A DNA stretch of 64,000 nucleotides, from NCBI GenBank assembly GCA_041391485.1, contig JAWKNY010000015.1, positions 20,498 to 84,497 on the forward strand, written 5' to 3'. Under the pieces are notes generated by a model. The model was not told where the DNA came from. It saw only the letters and a program-made list of their open reading frames with translations, and made no database searches. Below, one piece after another: positions 35,969-46,042 of this stretch; the stretch's first letter is position 1, and each line of letters opens with the position of its first letter. A program made the translations under genes and the position numbers. This DNA is from JACKAF01 sp041391485. GTDB lineage: Bacteria; Bdellovibrionota; FAC87; UBA2466; JACKAF01.

Positions 35969-36478
35969 ATGAGCGAAACCACCAAAGCCCTAAAAAAGCA
36001 TGCGGAAGAGGCCCTAGAACGACTGGAGACCTTTAGAGACCAGTTGAAGCTGAAAGCCCATCTTGGGAAAAAAGAAGCCGAGGAAGGCTGGCAGAAAACA
36101 GAAAAGTTTCTGAATGCTACCATCGCCAAGGTCCGCCGATTCATCGACAAGACAGAGGGCGGGCAGTCGGAAGCGGAACTCCAACTCCACCTGGCCCTCA
36201 TGGAAGCCAAAGACAACTGGGATCAGTTCGCCACCCTTTTCAAAGATTCCCTGAAGGGTATTCAGGACGACAGCAGCTCTCTCAAGGGGAAGCTCGATCT
36301 AGCGCGCGTCCGCGCCCACCTGGCCAAACTGGAGGCCAAGGAGTTCGTCGAAGGCCAACAAAAGCGCCTAAAAGATAAGCTGCAAGGGATAAAGGAGCAG
36401 GTCGATACCAATTCTTCCAGCCTGCTGGGAGATATCCGAAAGTCCGTGGAGGCCATCGCGAAGTCGCTCCCGAAGTAG
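35969..36478 (+). CDS. Cytoplasmic helical protein with three internal repeats
   Basis: 169 residues, highly charged and helical, with no signal peptide. Three segments align: residues 27-51 (LKAHLGKKEAEEGWQKTEKF), 71-95 (LHLALMEAKDNWDQFATLFK) and 112-137 (RAHLAKLEAKEFVEGQQKRL). The common pattern is AHL-x3-EA-x3-W/V-x6-L. It looks like a three-unit antiparallel coiled-coil bundle. GGAGGACGAT precedes the ATG as ribosome site. A T-rich stretch follows the stop. Family unknown. Confidence 0.7.
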   Translation: MSETTKALKKHAEEALERLETFRDQLKLKAHLGKKEAEEGWQKTEKFLNATIAKVRRFIDKTEGGQSEAELQLHLALMEAKDNWDQFATLFKDSLKGIQDDSSSLKGKLDLARVRAHLAKLEAKEFVEGQQKRLKDKLQGIKEQVDTNSSSLLGDIRKSVEAIAKSLPK

Positions 36479-36579
36479 CTTTTTTAAAAATTTTTCTTTT
36501 TTTTAGTCACGTTTTTCGCGGGCCACCGTCTGTTGGCAAACGGGCGTAAGCCCACACTAAAAAAAGGAGAAGAGAGGTT

Positions 36580-36813
36580 ATGCAAAAACCATTTCTGATG
36601 GTTGGGGCGTTTTTGACGTTGTTTTTAGGGCTCAGCCAGCCGGCTTTTTCGAGCAAGCAAGCGGAACCCGCAAACGAAGCGGCGGTAACGGCGACCGAAC
36701 AGCCGGCCCCCACCGACGCGCACGGGATGCCTGAGCTGAAGGACGAAGAAGTGCCGCAGGCCGCGACGGAAGAATTGCCGGTCGCGCCGTCTGCAGACGA
36801 AGCTTCCGAGTAG
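36580..36813 (+). CDS. Small exported acidic protein
   Basis: 77 residues. The signal peptide (MQKPFLMVGAFLTLFLGLSQPAFS) is followed by a 53-residue Glu/Ala/Pro-rich, probably disordered chain. AAAGGAGAAGAGAGGTT precedes the ATG, a strong ribosome site, and a hairpin follows the stop. No family. Confidence 0.6.
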   Translation: MQKPFLMVGAFLTLFLGLSQPAFSSKQAEPANEAAVTATEQPAPTDAHGMPELKDEEVPQAATEELPVAPSADEASE

Positions 36814-36821
36814 TTAGAAGC

Positions 36822-36843
36822 GGGCCCCGGTCTAGCGGGGCCC
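36822..36843. terminator. GC-rich hairpin between convergent genes
   Basis: GGGCCCCG and its complement around a 6-base loop, 9 bases after the small exported protein gene and 19 bases before the end of the convergent copper-protein gene. T-rich bases follow on the plus strand (CCTTCCTTTTC). It could serve both genes. Confidence 0.6.
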
Positions 36844-36862
36844 ACCCTTCCTTTTCACTTTC

Positions 36863-37351
36863 CTACATTAGATCACGAAGCTTCGTACACGCCTCAAGGC
36901 ACCGGCGGCAGGCCTCCATGCAGGCCTGGCACTCTTGGTGGTGGCCCATGGAGAAGTGAGAGCTGTGCTCCTTGCAGGCTTCTTCGCATTCCTTGCATGC
37001 GTTGATACACGCATCCAGTAGCTCGCGGGTGCGCACGGCCTTGTGCCCAGCAAGAGTCCCAACGGCCTCACAAATGGGGAGCATTTGGTGAACGCTGATG
37101 GCGCAATGCTTAAACATCTCGGCGTTCCCCCCAAAAATCTGCTCCTCGCAGTGTTGAAGACAAGCCACCCCAACAGAAATGCAGTCAAAGCTGGTTTTCC
37201 GAACTGCTTTTAAGGCTTCCAGAACGGCGGGGTCGCTGACAATCAGATCGGATCGAAAAGCCGATCGGCGCTCTTTTCCGAGTGCGTACAGCGGTAAGCT
37301 GCTCGCCGCCAAGGTGCCTGCCGCGGTTGCCAAGAATTTACGTCGGTCCAT
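36863..37351 (-). CDS. Tat-exported four-helix copper-storage protein, Csp1-like
   Basis: 162 residues. The twin-arginine signal MDRRKFLATAAGTLAASS indicates export of a folded protein. The mature four-helix bundle carries 14 Cys, mostly as CxxxC pairs facing the core: CISVGVACLQHC, CAISVHQMLPIC, CINACKECEEAC and CQACMEACRRCLEAC, plus His near the end (SHFSMGHHQ). This is the layout of Csp1 of Methylosinus, which stores many Cu(I) ions. ATG 37351 is chosen for the Tat motif and the ACAGGAGACGACT ribosome site, although the frame is open to 37525. It is divergent from an ECF sigma factor. Confidence 0.85.
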   Translation of the reverse strand: MDRRKFLATAAGTLAASSLPLYALGKERRSAFRSDLIVSDPAVLEALKAVRKTSFDCISVGVACLQHCEEQIFGGNAEMFKHCAISVHQMLPICEAVGTLAGHKAVRTRELLDACINACKECEEACKEHSSHFSMGHHQECQACMEACRRCLEACTKLRDLM

Positions 37352-37454
37352 AGTCGTCTCCTGTGATGATGCTAAGTGTTGATTTTCCTTAATATCTACG
37401 AGAAATCCGGGAATCTGTGACCCGGTCACAGAATTAAGATAGGCTTCGTATTCA

Positions 37455-38009
37455 ATGACAGGAAAGATTAGGGCCGAAAGTAGACAGATGGCGCTAGGTG
37501 AACAGCAGACAGACGAGGCCCTCATGGTGGCTTATCAGGCAGGGGACGCGTCGGCGTTCGAGGTGTTGTATGCCCGTTACGCGAAACACGTCTACCATTA
37601 CCTGCGCAAGCGGATCCCGGATCCGCAGGCCGTCGAAGAGGTTTACCAGTCTGTTTTTCTGAAGTTGCACCGAAGCCGAAGCCGGTACGACCCGAAGTTT
37701 AGATTCGCACCGTGGCTTTTCACACTCTGCCGTCACCTTGTGATTGACGCAGCACGGACGAAGCAGATTTACCGGCAGCCGGATGTGCCAATCGACAGCG
37801 TCTCCTTGGCGGCCCCAACCGATCCCGAACGTCCCGAACTCCCGTTGGGAGATCTGACGGTGGAGCAACGCGAAGTCCTGGAACTTCGCTACGATCAGGA
37901 TTTGGAGTTTTCGGAGATCGCCGCCCATCTCAATTTAAGTGAGGTGGCCGTTAGAAAGAGAGTGAGTAGAGCGCTAGGCAGTTTGCGGGCGCTTCTTGGA
38001 AGAAAGTAG
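37455..38009 (+). CDS. ECF-type RNA polymerase sigma factor
   Basis: 184 residues from ATG 37455; ATG 37488 is an alternative. Region 2 is ALMVAYQAGDASAFEVLYAR through RYDPKFRFAPWLFTLCRHLV. Region 4 is TVEQREVLELRYDQDLEFSE followed by the helix-turn-helix IAAHLNLSEVAVRKRVSRAL. It directs polymerase to a small stress regulon. One base separates its stop from a membrane protein that probably acts as its anti-sigma factor. It is divergent from the Csp1-like copper gene, so copper or thiol stress is a possible signal; this is inference. Confidence 0.88.
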   Translation: MTGKIRAESRQMALGEQQTDEALMVAYQAGDASAFEVLYARYAKHVYHYLRKRIPDPQAVEEVYQSVFLKLHRSRSRYDPKFRFAPWLFTLCRHLVIDAARTKQIYRQPDVPIDSVSLAAPTDPERPELPLGDLTVEQREVLELRYDQDLEFSEIAAHLNLSEVAVRKRVSRALGSLRALLGRK

Positions 38010-38010
38010 T

Positions 38011-38571
38011 ATGGAAAAGGACATCAACAAAGAGTTTAAGAGCTTCCTCCAACCAGGTGAGGAAGACGTGCCGGAAAAACTTCGCTCCGCTACGCTTAGA
38101 AAAACCACTCGTGATCTTATTTTCATTCCGGGTCAGTTTTTCCTAAAACTGGTAGCGGTACAGGCCGTTGCCGGTGTCCTGACTCTTCTCGTCTGCCCTC
38201 AGTTTGGATTGGGACCGCTCGGCGGCGGCCAAGGCGCCATGGCTTGGGTGATGGATTTCGGACCTGTCGCGTGTGCGCTTTTCTGTGGCAGCATTTTTCT
38301 CGGAAGCAGTGCACTTCTCAGCCTCTTCTCGTTCCGCTGGGCGGAGCGTCGCTACCTGTATCAGCAGCGGTTGTGGATTTTCCCACTTCTGGGGGTGGCC
38401 TCGGTCTTCGCGCTCATGCTGGCTTCGGCCATTCACTTCCAAAGCCTTCATGTCCTTCAACACCTGGAGTTCGCTTTCTACTGGGTATTGGGTGGCGTGG
38501 TCTTTTCACAGTTTCTCTTTCAACTTGGACAAAAAATCCGCGAGTACTGGGAGCCTCGGCTCGCCGTTTAA
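38011..38571 (+). CDS. Four-helix membrane protein, putative anti-sigma factor
   Basis: 186 residues from ATG 38011, one base after the sigma factor stop. A cytoplasmic N-terminus of about 40 residues (INKEFKSFLQPGEEDVPEKL) is followed by four hydrophobic segments, among them FLKLVAVQAVAGVLTLLVCP, FGPVACALFCGSIFLGSS and LLGVASVFALMLASAIHF. A short tail holding a His (HFQSLHVLQHLEF) and Cys residues in the membrane segments could sense metal or redox state. No zinc-finger anti-sigma motif is present, so the role is deduced from position only. Confidence 0.6.
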   Translation: MEKDINKEFKSFLQPGEEDVPEKLRSATLRKTTRDLIFIPGQFFLKLVAVQAVAGVLTLLVCPQFGLGPLGGGQGAMAWVMDFGPVACALFCGSIFLGSSALLSLFSFRWAERRYLYQQRLWIFPLLGVASVFALMLASAIHFQSLHVLQHLEFAFYWVLGGVVFSQFLFQLGQKIREYWEPRLAV

Positions 38572-38667
38572 ACGGCACTATCCTCGCCTATAGGCGTCAC
38601 TGGCCGTTCAAGGCTATAATGATTCCAAGAGTTATCACCCTGCCTTAAGATTCCGGAGAAAACGGCT

Positions 38668-39561
38668 ATGCTTCAAACCTCCACTAAGACGCTGGATCCG
38701 ACACAAACGCCTTCACTGGCGCCGCTTGTTCCGTATTTGAGCTGCGTTCACTGTGGCGAAGCCAAGATTCAAATCTCAAAAGGGCTTATCAATTGCGAAT
38801 CCTGCGGCAAAGGTTTTGCGCTTCGCGAGAACCGCTTTCCCGATTTCCTAACGGATCAGGATCGGGATCAACTAAAAAAAGAGTTGGCCTTCTGGGAAGA
38901 TCATTTCGCCAACACTGTCTACCAAGATGAGAGCGAAGCCAGTTACCAACGTTGGTCAACGCTCATGCAAGTGAAAGAAAAAGATGCGGTCCTGGAAATT
39001 GGTTGCGGCTCGGGCGCGCTGCTCACCCGGTTGGCGGCCAAGGTGCGCATCGGGCTGGAGCCGGCGGCCTGTTTGCTGACAGCGACTTCAGGTTTTTACG
39101 GTGTCATCGGTTCTGCCGAAACCATGCCTTTTGCGAATGAGTCTTTTGACATGGCGTTCTTCAAACACAGTCTCCACCATGTTCAAGACAAGGCGAAGGC
39201 ATTTAGCGAAGCCGCCCGAGTCTTGAAAAAAGGCGGCAGGCTCATCATCATGGAACCCAACGCTGAGCACCCGCAACGGCGTCTCATCTCAAATCCGAAT
39301 AGCGTTTTCAGACGACTGAGCCCGGTCGTAAAACTCATTGGACCGGTGGAAACCTTTCAATCTGTCGATGAGCTGGTTGAATTGGGGCACGAAAACCACC
39401 TGAAGGTGGACAAGATTCTCTATACGGAAAGCCACTACGACCGCGTGACCGTTCGGCAGCGGCTCCAAAAGATGTATAGCCGTGGCCTTCGATCTGTCGT
39501 CCCCCAAAGATATTTGATGCCCAACTACTACGTGCAATTCAGGAAGCCTCTTGATGTCTAG
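38668..39561 (+). CDS. SAM-dependent methyltransferase with N-terminal zinc ribbon
   Basis: 297 residues. An N-terminal Trm112-like zinc ribbon has Cys26, Cys29, Cys43 and Cys46 (SCVHCGEAK and NCESCGKGF). It is followed by a class I methyltransferase: VLEIGCGSGALLTRLAAK as the SAM loop, SAETMPFANESFDMAFFKHS and LHHVQDKAKAFSEAARVLKK. The UbiE/COQ5-like core suggests a small-molecule or lipid substrate. A TATAAT lies at 38615-38620. The stop overlaps the start of a second methyltransferase by 8 bases, so they are coupled. Confidence 0.82.
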   Translation: MLQTSTKTLDPTQTPSLAPLVPYLSCVHCGEAKIQISKGLINCESCGKGFALRENRFPDFLTDQDRDQLKKELAFWEDHFANTVYQDESEASYQRWSTLMQVKEKDAVLEIGCGSGALLTRLAAKVRIGLEPAACLLTATSGFYGVIGSAETMPFANESFDMAFFKHSLHHVQDKAKAFSEAARVLKKGGRLIIMEPNAEHPQRRLISNPNSVFRRLSPVVKLIGPVETFQSVDELVELGHENHLKVDKILYTESHYDRVTVRQRLQKMYSRGLRSVVPQRYLMPNYYVQFRKPLDV

Positions 39562-40294
39562 AACAAGCCCTTCAACCGAAGATGTGCAACAGCTCTACGA
39601 TGCGTGGGCCGACGAAAACGTCTACCCTCATTTTAAAGAGTCGGACTACCGGGAGATCTTTTCGGTGTCGCCTCTTCTGAACGCCGGGCCTCAACGTGTC
39701 TTGGACGTCGGTTGCGGAGAGGGATTCGTCGCCTCCTTTCTGAAAGCTCAAGGCCATCACGTCACCGGCTTCGACCTCTCTTTCAAAGCGGTACAGAAAG
39801 CAAAAAAATTCGGTCGCATTGACGAGGGAATTGTCGGCAACATCTACGACTCGGGAATTAAGGAGGGTAGTTTTGATGTCGTGGTTTTCTTCGGCGTCCT
39901 TCTCCACATCTTTGATCTGAAAAAGGCTTTTGCGGAAGCCAACCGCGTGTTGCGACACGGAGGCGAAGTTGTAGTCATGGATCACCACCGGCGTAACCCG
40001 TACACGAAGCTGCATTTCGTGCGACCCAACTGGGTCGACCGCCTCCTGGAAGGCCGGGACAACATCGGACGTCGGGCCCTGGATGAGAAGATGATTTACG
40101 CCGCTACAGGGCCTCAGTACGCTTGGTACCCGCCCCGCTACTTATCCTGCTACACGGTTCACCCCAACCCCACGGTGAACACCGTCCACAACTGGGCTCG
40201 GGGGCTATTTGGGTCCATCCGCCGCGTGAGCCGCGCCCCGTGGACCGGGAATATCCTGGTGATGGGTGGCAAAAGCCGCTACGGAAATGCCTAG
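39554..40294 (+). CDS. SAM-dependent methyltransferase
   Basis: 246 residues from ATG 39554 inside the end of the preceding gene. The class I core is VLDVGCGEGFVASFLKAQGH, FDLSFKAVQKAKKF, GSFDVVVFFGVLLHIFDLKK and ANRVLRHGGEVVVMDHH. The C-terminal third (RPNWVDRLLEGRDNIGRRAL and PPRYLSCYTVHP) is not a standard module. With its partner it may methylate a quinone, lipid or polysaccharide precursor; the substrate is unknown. Confidence 0.8.
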   Translation: MSRTSPSTEDVQQLYDAWADENVYPHFKESDYREIFSVSPLLNAGPQRVLDVGCGEGFVASFLKAQGHHVTGFDLSFKAVQKAKKFGRIDEGIVGNIYDSGIKEGSFDVVVFFGVLLHIFDLKKAFAEANRVLRHGGEVVVMDHHRRNPYTKLHFVRPNWVDRLLEGRDNIGRRALDEKMIYAATGPQYAWYPPRYLSCYTVHPNPTVNTVHNWARGLFGSIRRVSRAPWTGNILVMGGKSRYGNA

Positions 40295-40381
40295 CTAAGT
40301 CCCCGTAATTAAAGCTCTCCCAAACCCCTTTCCCTTAAACTCACATTTTGCTATAACCGGCCCGTCTTAAGGTTCAAAGCT

Positions 40382-41135
40382 GTGAAGTTAAATACGTACA
40401 TCCTTTCGGGGGCCATCGCACTCCTCATTGCGCTTTTGCCCACCTCGCTGCGTGCTACGGACTTTGATAGTCCCGAGTGCCGCGCGTTTTGCGCCGAAGT
40501 AGAAGGTACCAAGGGCTTTATTGCGCAAGCTAAGGAAACCAAGTTCTTCGGCGAGCTGGACACGCCCGAAAAGGAGCGTGAAGCCGGCACACGCTACCAA
40601 CAGTACAACTACGTCCGCACACGCTATTACGAATTGGAAGCCAAGCTCCTCTTTCTCGCTGCTTCGGACTTTCTCCGCACGGGTTCTGTATCCGACAAGT
40701 TTGCCGACTACAGCTTGGAGTTTCTCGGAACTCGCAAGCCGACCAGCGATCAGTTTCGGGCGGGTATTGAAACCGCTTCCGTACCGCTCACCCTCGCTCT
40801 CATCCGCAAGAGCTTTTACAAGATTGCGATGGAAGAGTGTCCCATCTCTAAGAGTTGGCAGAAAATGACGGCGCAAGAAGTAAAGACGTCCATGATCTTA
40901 CGGTAGCTGCCCTCTTCGCAGAAGCCCGCTCGGCGGGGAAGCAGCCGTTCTCGGGGCGACCGATACCTTAGAGTCGCTTCGCGTGCGCGTGGAAGTTCTC
41001 CTCCAAACGGGATCGGTCCCCAGTGGCTATAAGCCGGAACTGCGCGATCACCTGGCCTTCCTCACCACCTATTCCCTCGCCCCTGAAGTCGCCTATGTGG
41101 CGCTCATCGACTCCTTAGAACGCGACTACAAGTAG
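40382..41135 (+). CDS. Exported helical protein of unknown function (frameshifted)
   Basis: About 250 residues when repaired, starting at GTG 40382 with the signal peptide MKLNTYILSGAIALLIALLP. The mature N-terminus has Cys (PECRAFCAEVEG), then long helices (YYELEAKLLFLAASDFL). Near 40895 the frame shifts to DLTVAALFAEARS and near 40935 to AAVLGATDTLESLRVRVEVL, ending LIDSLERDYK at TAG 41133. No family is recognised. It is followed by a similar-sized exported gene. Confidence 0.55.
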
Positions 41136-41201
41136 CCCCAAGACCCGCTCTTGACGCCGCTCTCCAGCTGTGTTGCTGTGCGTCAACAAGAGGAGGATGC
41201 T

Positions 41202-41872
41202 ATGTTGCACTGGCTAATCGTTTTATTCACGTTGTCCCTTTCGAGCGTCGCCGCCACCGCACCAGTAATTGCGAAAAAACACAGTTTGATACCCACGTTT
41301 ACCCTCACCTGGTTAAGAGCGAGCCGCGTTTAAAAGAACAACTCGAACTCATTCGGAACAGCTCCAAACAATCAGGAAAAGAAATGGAACTGACTAACTG
41401 CCACGTCACGTTTCCCACAGACGCGGATGGCAAAATTGTCGATGGCCAATGGAGTGTGATCATTGATCACGTATGGGAAACGCGATCTCCTCAAGGATCT
41501 GTGCGCCAACACCAGGCCGGTGTGCGCTTGGTATTTGATGAGGATAGCAAGTACCGCACCGATCCGAAAACGTGCGATCGCGTGAAGTACTATGACTACA
41601 ATGTCCGCGGCGTCAGCTACTGCTGGGGTCCAGACGGCTGCTCGGCGATGGGAATTCCGTTTCCGCCCAATCGTGACATGCGAGGACGCGCGCGGTGGCG
41701 TTGGCCCGCCACGACCACGCGTACGGTGATTTACGAGACCGCGCCGGCCTATTGCCCCCCGGTTTATAGCTCGTCGATCAGCAGCGCACCGACGATTATC
41801 AGCGCTCCGGTCGTGACAAGTCCTGTTATCACGCCCTTTGCGCCGACGACGATCTACTACACCAATCCGTAG
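41202..41872 (+). CDS. Exported Pro/Ser/Thr-rich protein (one frameshift)
   Basis: About 223 residues. AGGAGGATGCT before ATG 41202 is a near-perfect ribosome site. A signal peptide (MLHWLIVLFTLSLSSVAATA) is followed by AKK. A missing A in the A6 run near 41275 must be restored to continue as TQFDTHVYPHLVKSEPRLKE. The core has three Cys (LTNCHVTF, PKTCDRVKYYDYN, VSYCWGPDGCSAMG), and the C-terminus is a disordered Ser/Ile/Pro/Thr tail. Unknown family. Confidence 0.6.
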
Positions 41873-41936
41873 TATCGTTACCGCTTGTGCTATCATAAGG
41901 AAGAAGACTTCCTTAACTTCACTTTCCGAGGTTTCC

Positions 41937-42404
41937 ATGCACAAGCGGTTTTGGGTGGGCATCAGCTGTCTCTTCTTGTTTAGCGGTTGTCCCATTACGT
42001 TTGACGCCGGCCAAGACTTGCTCGTTGATGACGGAAATTTCTCAGGTACCTGGGAACTCACCAATGTCCGAAGCGTGCTCGGTGGATTTACGGATCGCTG
42101 CGACGATTTGGTTTTCACCATTTCGCAGACTGAAACCCAACTCATCATCGACGCGCGCGAGTTTCGTTGCGCTTCGGGTGCGTATTACCCCTCGCTGCCG
42201 CTCATCACGCTCGACCGCTCCGGGAGCAAACTGACATCGGACGGAAAGCCAGCCGGAGTGCTGCTGAACGGATCGTTTGTCGTGACGTGGAAGCTCGGCA
42301 CCGATCTTCTGGTCAATTTGGAGATCGGCCCTGGGGCCCGCACGATGCGGTATGAGGAAAAATTCCGCGCCTGGCAACTGAGTGCGGACGCCACCCGATT
42401 GTAA
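41937..42404 (+). CDS. Small lipoprotein, possibly lipocalin-like
   Basis: 155 residues from ATG 41937. The lipobox is LFSGC, followed by PITFD. The mature strand pattern (NFSGTWELTNVRSVLGGF, LVFTISQTETQLIIDARE, SFVVTWKLGTDLLVNLEI) begins with a GTW motif and alternates as in lipocalin/META-type barrels, with two Cys (DRCDDL, FRCASG). Ligand unknown. Confidence 0.65.
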   Translation: MHKRFWVGISCLFLFSGCPITFDAGQDLLVDDGNFSGTWELTNVRSVLGGFTDRCDDLVFTISQTETQLIIDAREFRCASGAYYPSLPLITLDRSGSKLTSDGKPAGVLLNGSFVVTWKLGTDLLVNLEIGPGARTMRYEEKFRAWQLSADATRL

Positions 42405-42494
42405 TGCCCCCCACACGCTGCACAAAGCTTACATAATATTAAGAGTTTAGAAAGCTACCCTCACCGCTTGACATAGCGTGTCGTCCCCCGTTGA

Positions 42495-44983
42495 ATGGTC
42501 CTGAAATCCGAAACAAAGGGGGGTCCGACGTTCCGGAGCAAGCGATTCTGGTTGCGTGGCTTGGCTTTCGTCATTGCGTACGTGCTTACCTCGAAATTGG
42601 GGTACTACTTTGCGCTCATGCCCTCCGGCGTATCCCCGATCTGGCCTCCTGCGGGGCTCGCGCTCGCGTGCACCATCCTCTATGGCTACTCCATGCTGCC
42701 CATTGTGTTTGTGGGAGTCGCGGTGGCTCACGCTTTTTCCGGGATGGGTGTTACCGCGACGCTCGTCACCGCGATCGGTAACACACTCGAAGCGGGCCTC
42801 GGTGCTTATCTCTGCTACCACCTCATCGGAAAAGCCAACCCACTCGATCGCCCGCGTGACTTGAGTTTGTTTCTTCTCGGCCCCGTTTTCCTCAGCACGA
42901 TGGTGGGCGCACTCATCGGCGTGAGCACCCTCATTCTCACGGGTGAGAGCCAGGCGTTTTCGGCTCTTTCCCTCTGGAGAGTTTGGTGGCTGGGCGATAT
43001 CTTCGGCAATTTGGTTGTCGCCCCCTTCCTGCTTGCTTGGTTACGACGTTCACAGCGGGAGTGGCGGGTTCCCAAAACACTTGAGGCCGTGCTTCTCATC
43101 TTTCTTGTGTTTGGAGTTTCAGAGCTGGTCTTCTACGATTGGCTGCCGCCAGGCTACGGCCATTACCCCATTGAACACCTTTGCATCCCCGTTCTTTTGT
43201 GGGCGACTTTCCGTTTCGGACGCCGAGGTTGCACGACCGCAATTCTCATCATTACCACCATTGCAGCGTTGGGAACGGTGAATGGTTTCGGGCCGTATTA
43301 CCAAGGGACACGCATTGAATCCATCCACCTGCTGCAGCTCTTTATCGGCACCACCTCGATCACGATGTTGTTTGTGGCAGCGGTACGCGTCCAGCACCGC
43401 TCGGCTCAGATCCGGCTTAAAGAATCAGAAACCCTCTACGAAACCGTTGTCCAAAATCTGCCTCTGAACATTTTCCGCAAGGACACGGATGGGCGCCTAC
43501 TCTTCGCGAATGCGTATTACCTGCAAACCCTGAGGCGGGATCTTTGGGAGGTGCTGGGCAAAACTGATTTTGACCTCTTTGATCCGGATCTCGCCGAAAA
43601 GTACCGACGCGACGATGAGATAGTCATGTCCTCTCAGCATGCGCTACACACCGTGGAAAAATTCCGCGCACCCGATGGGACGGAGCTTTTTACGCAAGTC
43701 TGCAAAGTTCCGATGAAAGACAGCCACGGAAACACGATTGGTACCATTGGCGCGTTTTGGGATATCACCGATCAAAAACGCGTGGAGTCCCAACTCCGCG
43801 AAGCAAAAAAACGTGCGGACTCGGCAAACATGGCCAAGACAAAGTTTCTCGCAAACATGAGCCACGAGATGCGCACCCCTCTTAGCGCCATCCTTGGCTT
43901 TGTGGAACGCATGGCGCTTCCAGAACGAAGCGAGACCGAGCGCTTTGCCGACGCCGCCCGAATTGGGCGCAGTGTGCGCAACCTGACAGAGTTGATCGAC
44001 GACATCCTAGATCTCTCCAAGATCGAGGCGGGTAAATTAAAGCCAGAGAAGATCAATTTTAATCTGCTACAAGAGCTTGAGGACGTGTATTTCCTACTCT
44101 CCCCGCAAGCAAAGGACAAGCAGCTCACCCTGGCGTTTGAGTTTTTGAGCCCTGTTCCCGTGACTATAAATACCGATCCACACCGCTTGCGCCAGATTTT
44201 GCTCAACATTCTGGGCAATGCGATCAAGTTCACTTCCAAGGGAGAGGTACGCGTGCGTATCCGCGTAGAGCGAGAAGGCCCGAACAACTTGCTGCGGATA
44301 CTGTCTCCGATTCGGGCTGTGGCATCTCCCCGGTAAAACAAAACCAACTGTTCCAGCCGTTTGTTCAGGCCGACAGCTCGACAACGCGTAAGTACGGTGG
44401 CACCGGCTTGGGCTTAATCCTTTCAAGGCGTCTGGCGCGTGCGCTGGGCGGGGATGTGACTCTAGCGGAAAGCACTTAACGTCGGAAGTTCATTCGAAGT
44501 TACCGTTCGCTGCGCGCACGACCCGAACACGCCCTTTGCTGAAATCCATAGATTCCCGCGCCCCTATGATGAGGGCATCAACGTGGATCGACGCGATCCC
44601 GGAGACCTTTCCGGATTGGACATTCTTCTCGCCGAAGACGGCCCCGACAATCAGAGCCTCATTCGCTTCTTCCTTACTTCCAGTGGGGCACACGGGATGT
44701 GGCACAGAACGGGAAAGAGGCACTCGACTTGGCGCGCGACCACCGCTACGACCTGGTTCTGATGGATATACAAATGCCGATTGTCGACGGCTATTCCGCA
44801 ACCCGACGCCTGCGCGCGATGGGCTACACCGTTCCCATAGTCGCGCTGACAGCGCATGCCATGGTGGAAGACAAAGACCGCTGCCTAAACGCCGGCTGTA
44901 ACGGCTACATCACCAAGCCGGTTTTTCGTGAAACCTTAATCGAAACTGTTCACCAATTTGGTCGAAAGACCGCGGCCCACTGA
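42495..44983 (+). CDS. Hybrid sensor histidine kinase: MASE1-PAS-HisKA-HATPase-REC (frameshifted)
   Basis: About 830 residues when repaired. Residues 20-300 form a MASE1 membrane sensor (GVSPIWPPAGLALA, WWLGDIFGNLVVAPFLLAWL). Then follow PAS (about 315-430), a short coiled coil and HisKA with His in FLANMSHEMRTPLSAILGF. The HATPase N box is ILLNILGNAIKFTSKGE. Near 44300 the frame changes to VSDSGCGISP and YGGTGLGLILSRRLARALGG. Further changes near 44478 and 44695 lead to a receiver domain (LDILLAEDGPDNQSLI, LVLMDIQMP with the phospho-Asp, ITKPV). It ends 4 bases before the convergent metallo-beta-lactamase-like gene. Confidence 0.88.
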
Positions 44984-44987
44984 TCAG

Positions 44988-46026
44988 TCAATCATCGTCC
45001 GTACGGAACTGCCCAACACCTTGAACCGAGAAGCTGTTTTTCTCGGCAACGAGAATCACATCTCCGTTCAGGTTGGTAACCTTTGTTTAACTGCCGGGGG
45101 CGCCAGGCTCTCTCCCTTGGCAGTTTGAAAGACGTTTCGCACAAAACTATAACTATCCAGCCGCTCAAGGACACTCGTCTCTGGGTGATGGTAACGCCCT
45201 TTATTGAGTCCGCCGTTGCCCACCGAGATAACGACGTGCTCGGGTTCCAACGTCTTCAAAAACGTGTCGTTGCTGGAAGTTTCACTTCCGTGGTGGTTGG
45301 CATGCAGCACGTCGACATTGCCCACGGTGCGGGCGACCGCACTTTCAAGATCGGGAGTCCGGTTCCCTCCACCCGTAAGATCTCCACCAATAAAATAGTC
45401 GAAGGTGCCGTAGCGTACGTGCAGCGAAATAGAGATCGCATTGTCGTCTTTGGGCTTTCCTTTGTCGTTCAGAACGGGAACGGCCGCGTGGTTGTAGATT
45501 TTCCCGTTTACCGAGACGACGGTGAAGTGCACTCCTTTATCAGGAATCGCGCGTTTACCCACCGACGGAATCTTCCGCTTACCAGTGGCATCTGCCGCTT
45601 TTTTGAAACGGGCAAACATCGTCTTGGGACCGGTGCGCCCGTATACATTTTGTCGCCCGGATCGTAGAGCGCGCGGCTCACTTTAAAATGCTTCAGCACG
45701 TGCGCAAACCCACCGTGATGATCCTGATCAAAATGCGTCAATACCACGTAGTCCAAGTCTTTAAGCTGATAACATTTCTGCAGCGTGGGAACGACATCCG
45801 CCTTGCCTCGGCCCGGGAGACCCGCGTCGACGAGGACTGTCGTACCCGATGGCGTGCGTATAAAAGTGGCGTCGCCTTGTCCCACGGCGATGTGGTGCAC
45901 CACAAGCGAACTTTTCCAATCTCCCGTTGGGCATTCGTGTCGGTTGGCTTTAGCTGCGCCGAAAGCTACGTTGATACAAAGAACAGCGCAAACGCATAGC
46001 GCGCGGCAAATTCCCCCAAATTCCAT
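44988..46026 (-). CDS. Exported metallo-beta-lactamase-fold protein, ComEC C-terminal-like (frameshifted)
   Basis: About 346 residues when repaired. After a signal peptide (ALCVCAVLCINVAFGA) come VVHHIAVGQGDATFIRTPSG, TVLVDAGLPG and the metal motif LTHFDQDHHGGFAHVL. The frame changes near 45610; the second part has IGGDLTGGGN and VLHANHHGSETSSND, typical of ComEC/Rec2 MBL domains. Near 45080 the frame changes again, giving KVTNLNGDVILVAEKNSFSV and TGA at 44990. ComEC-like domains without the channel are often secreted nucleases or phosphodiesterases. Substrate unknown. Confidence 0.8.
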
Positions 46027-46042
46027 GTCGCCCCCCTAATGG

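Noticed and set aside
36480..36520. T-rich stretch after the coiled-coil gene as a terminator
   Set aside because: No stable hairpin precedes the T-run.
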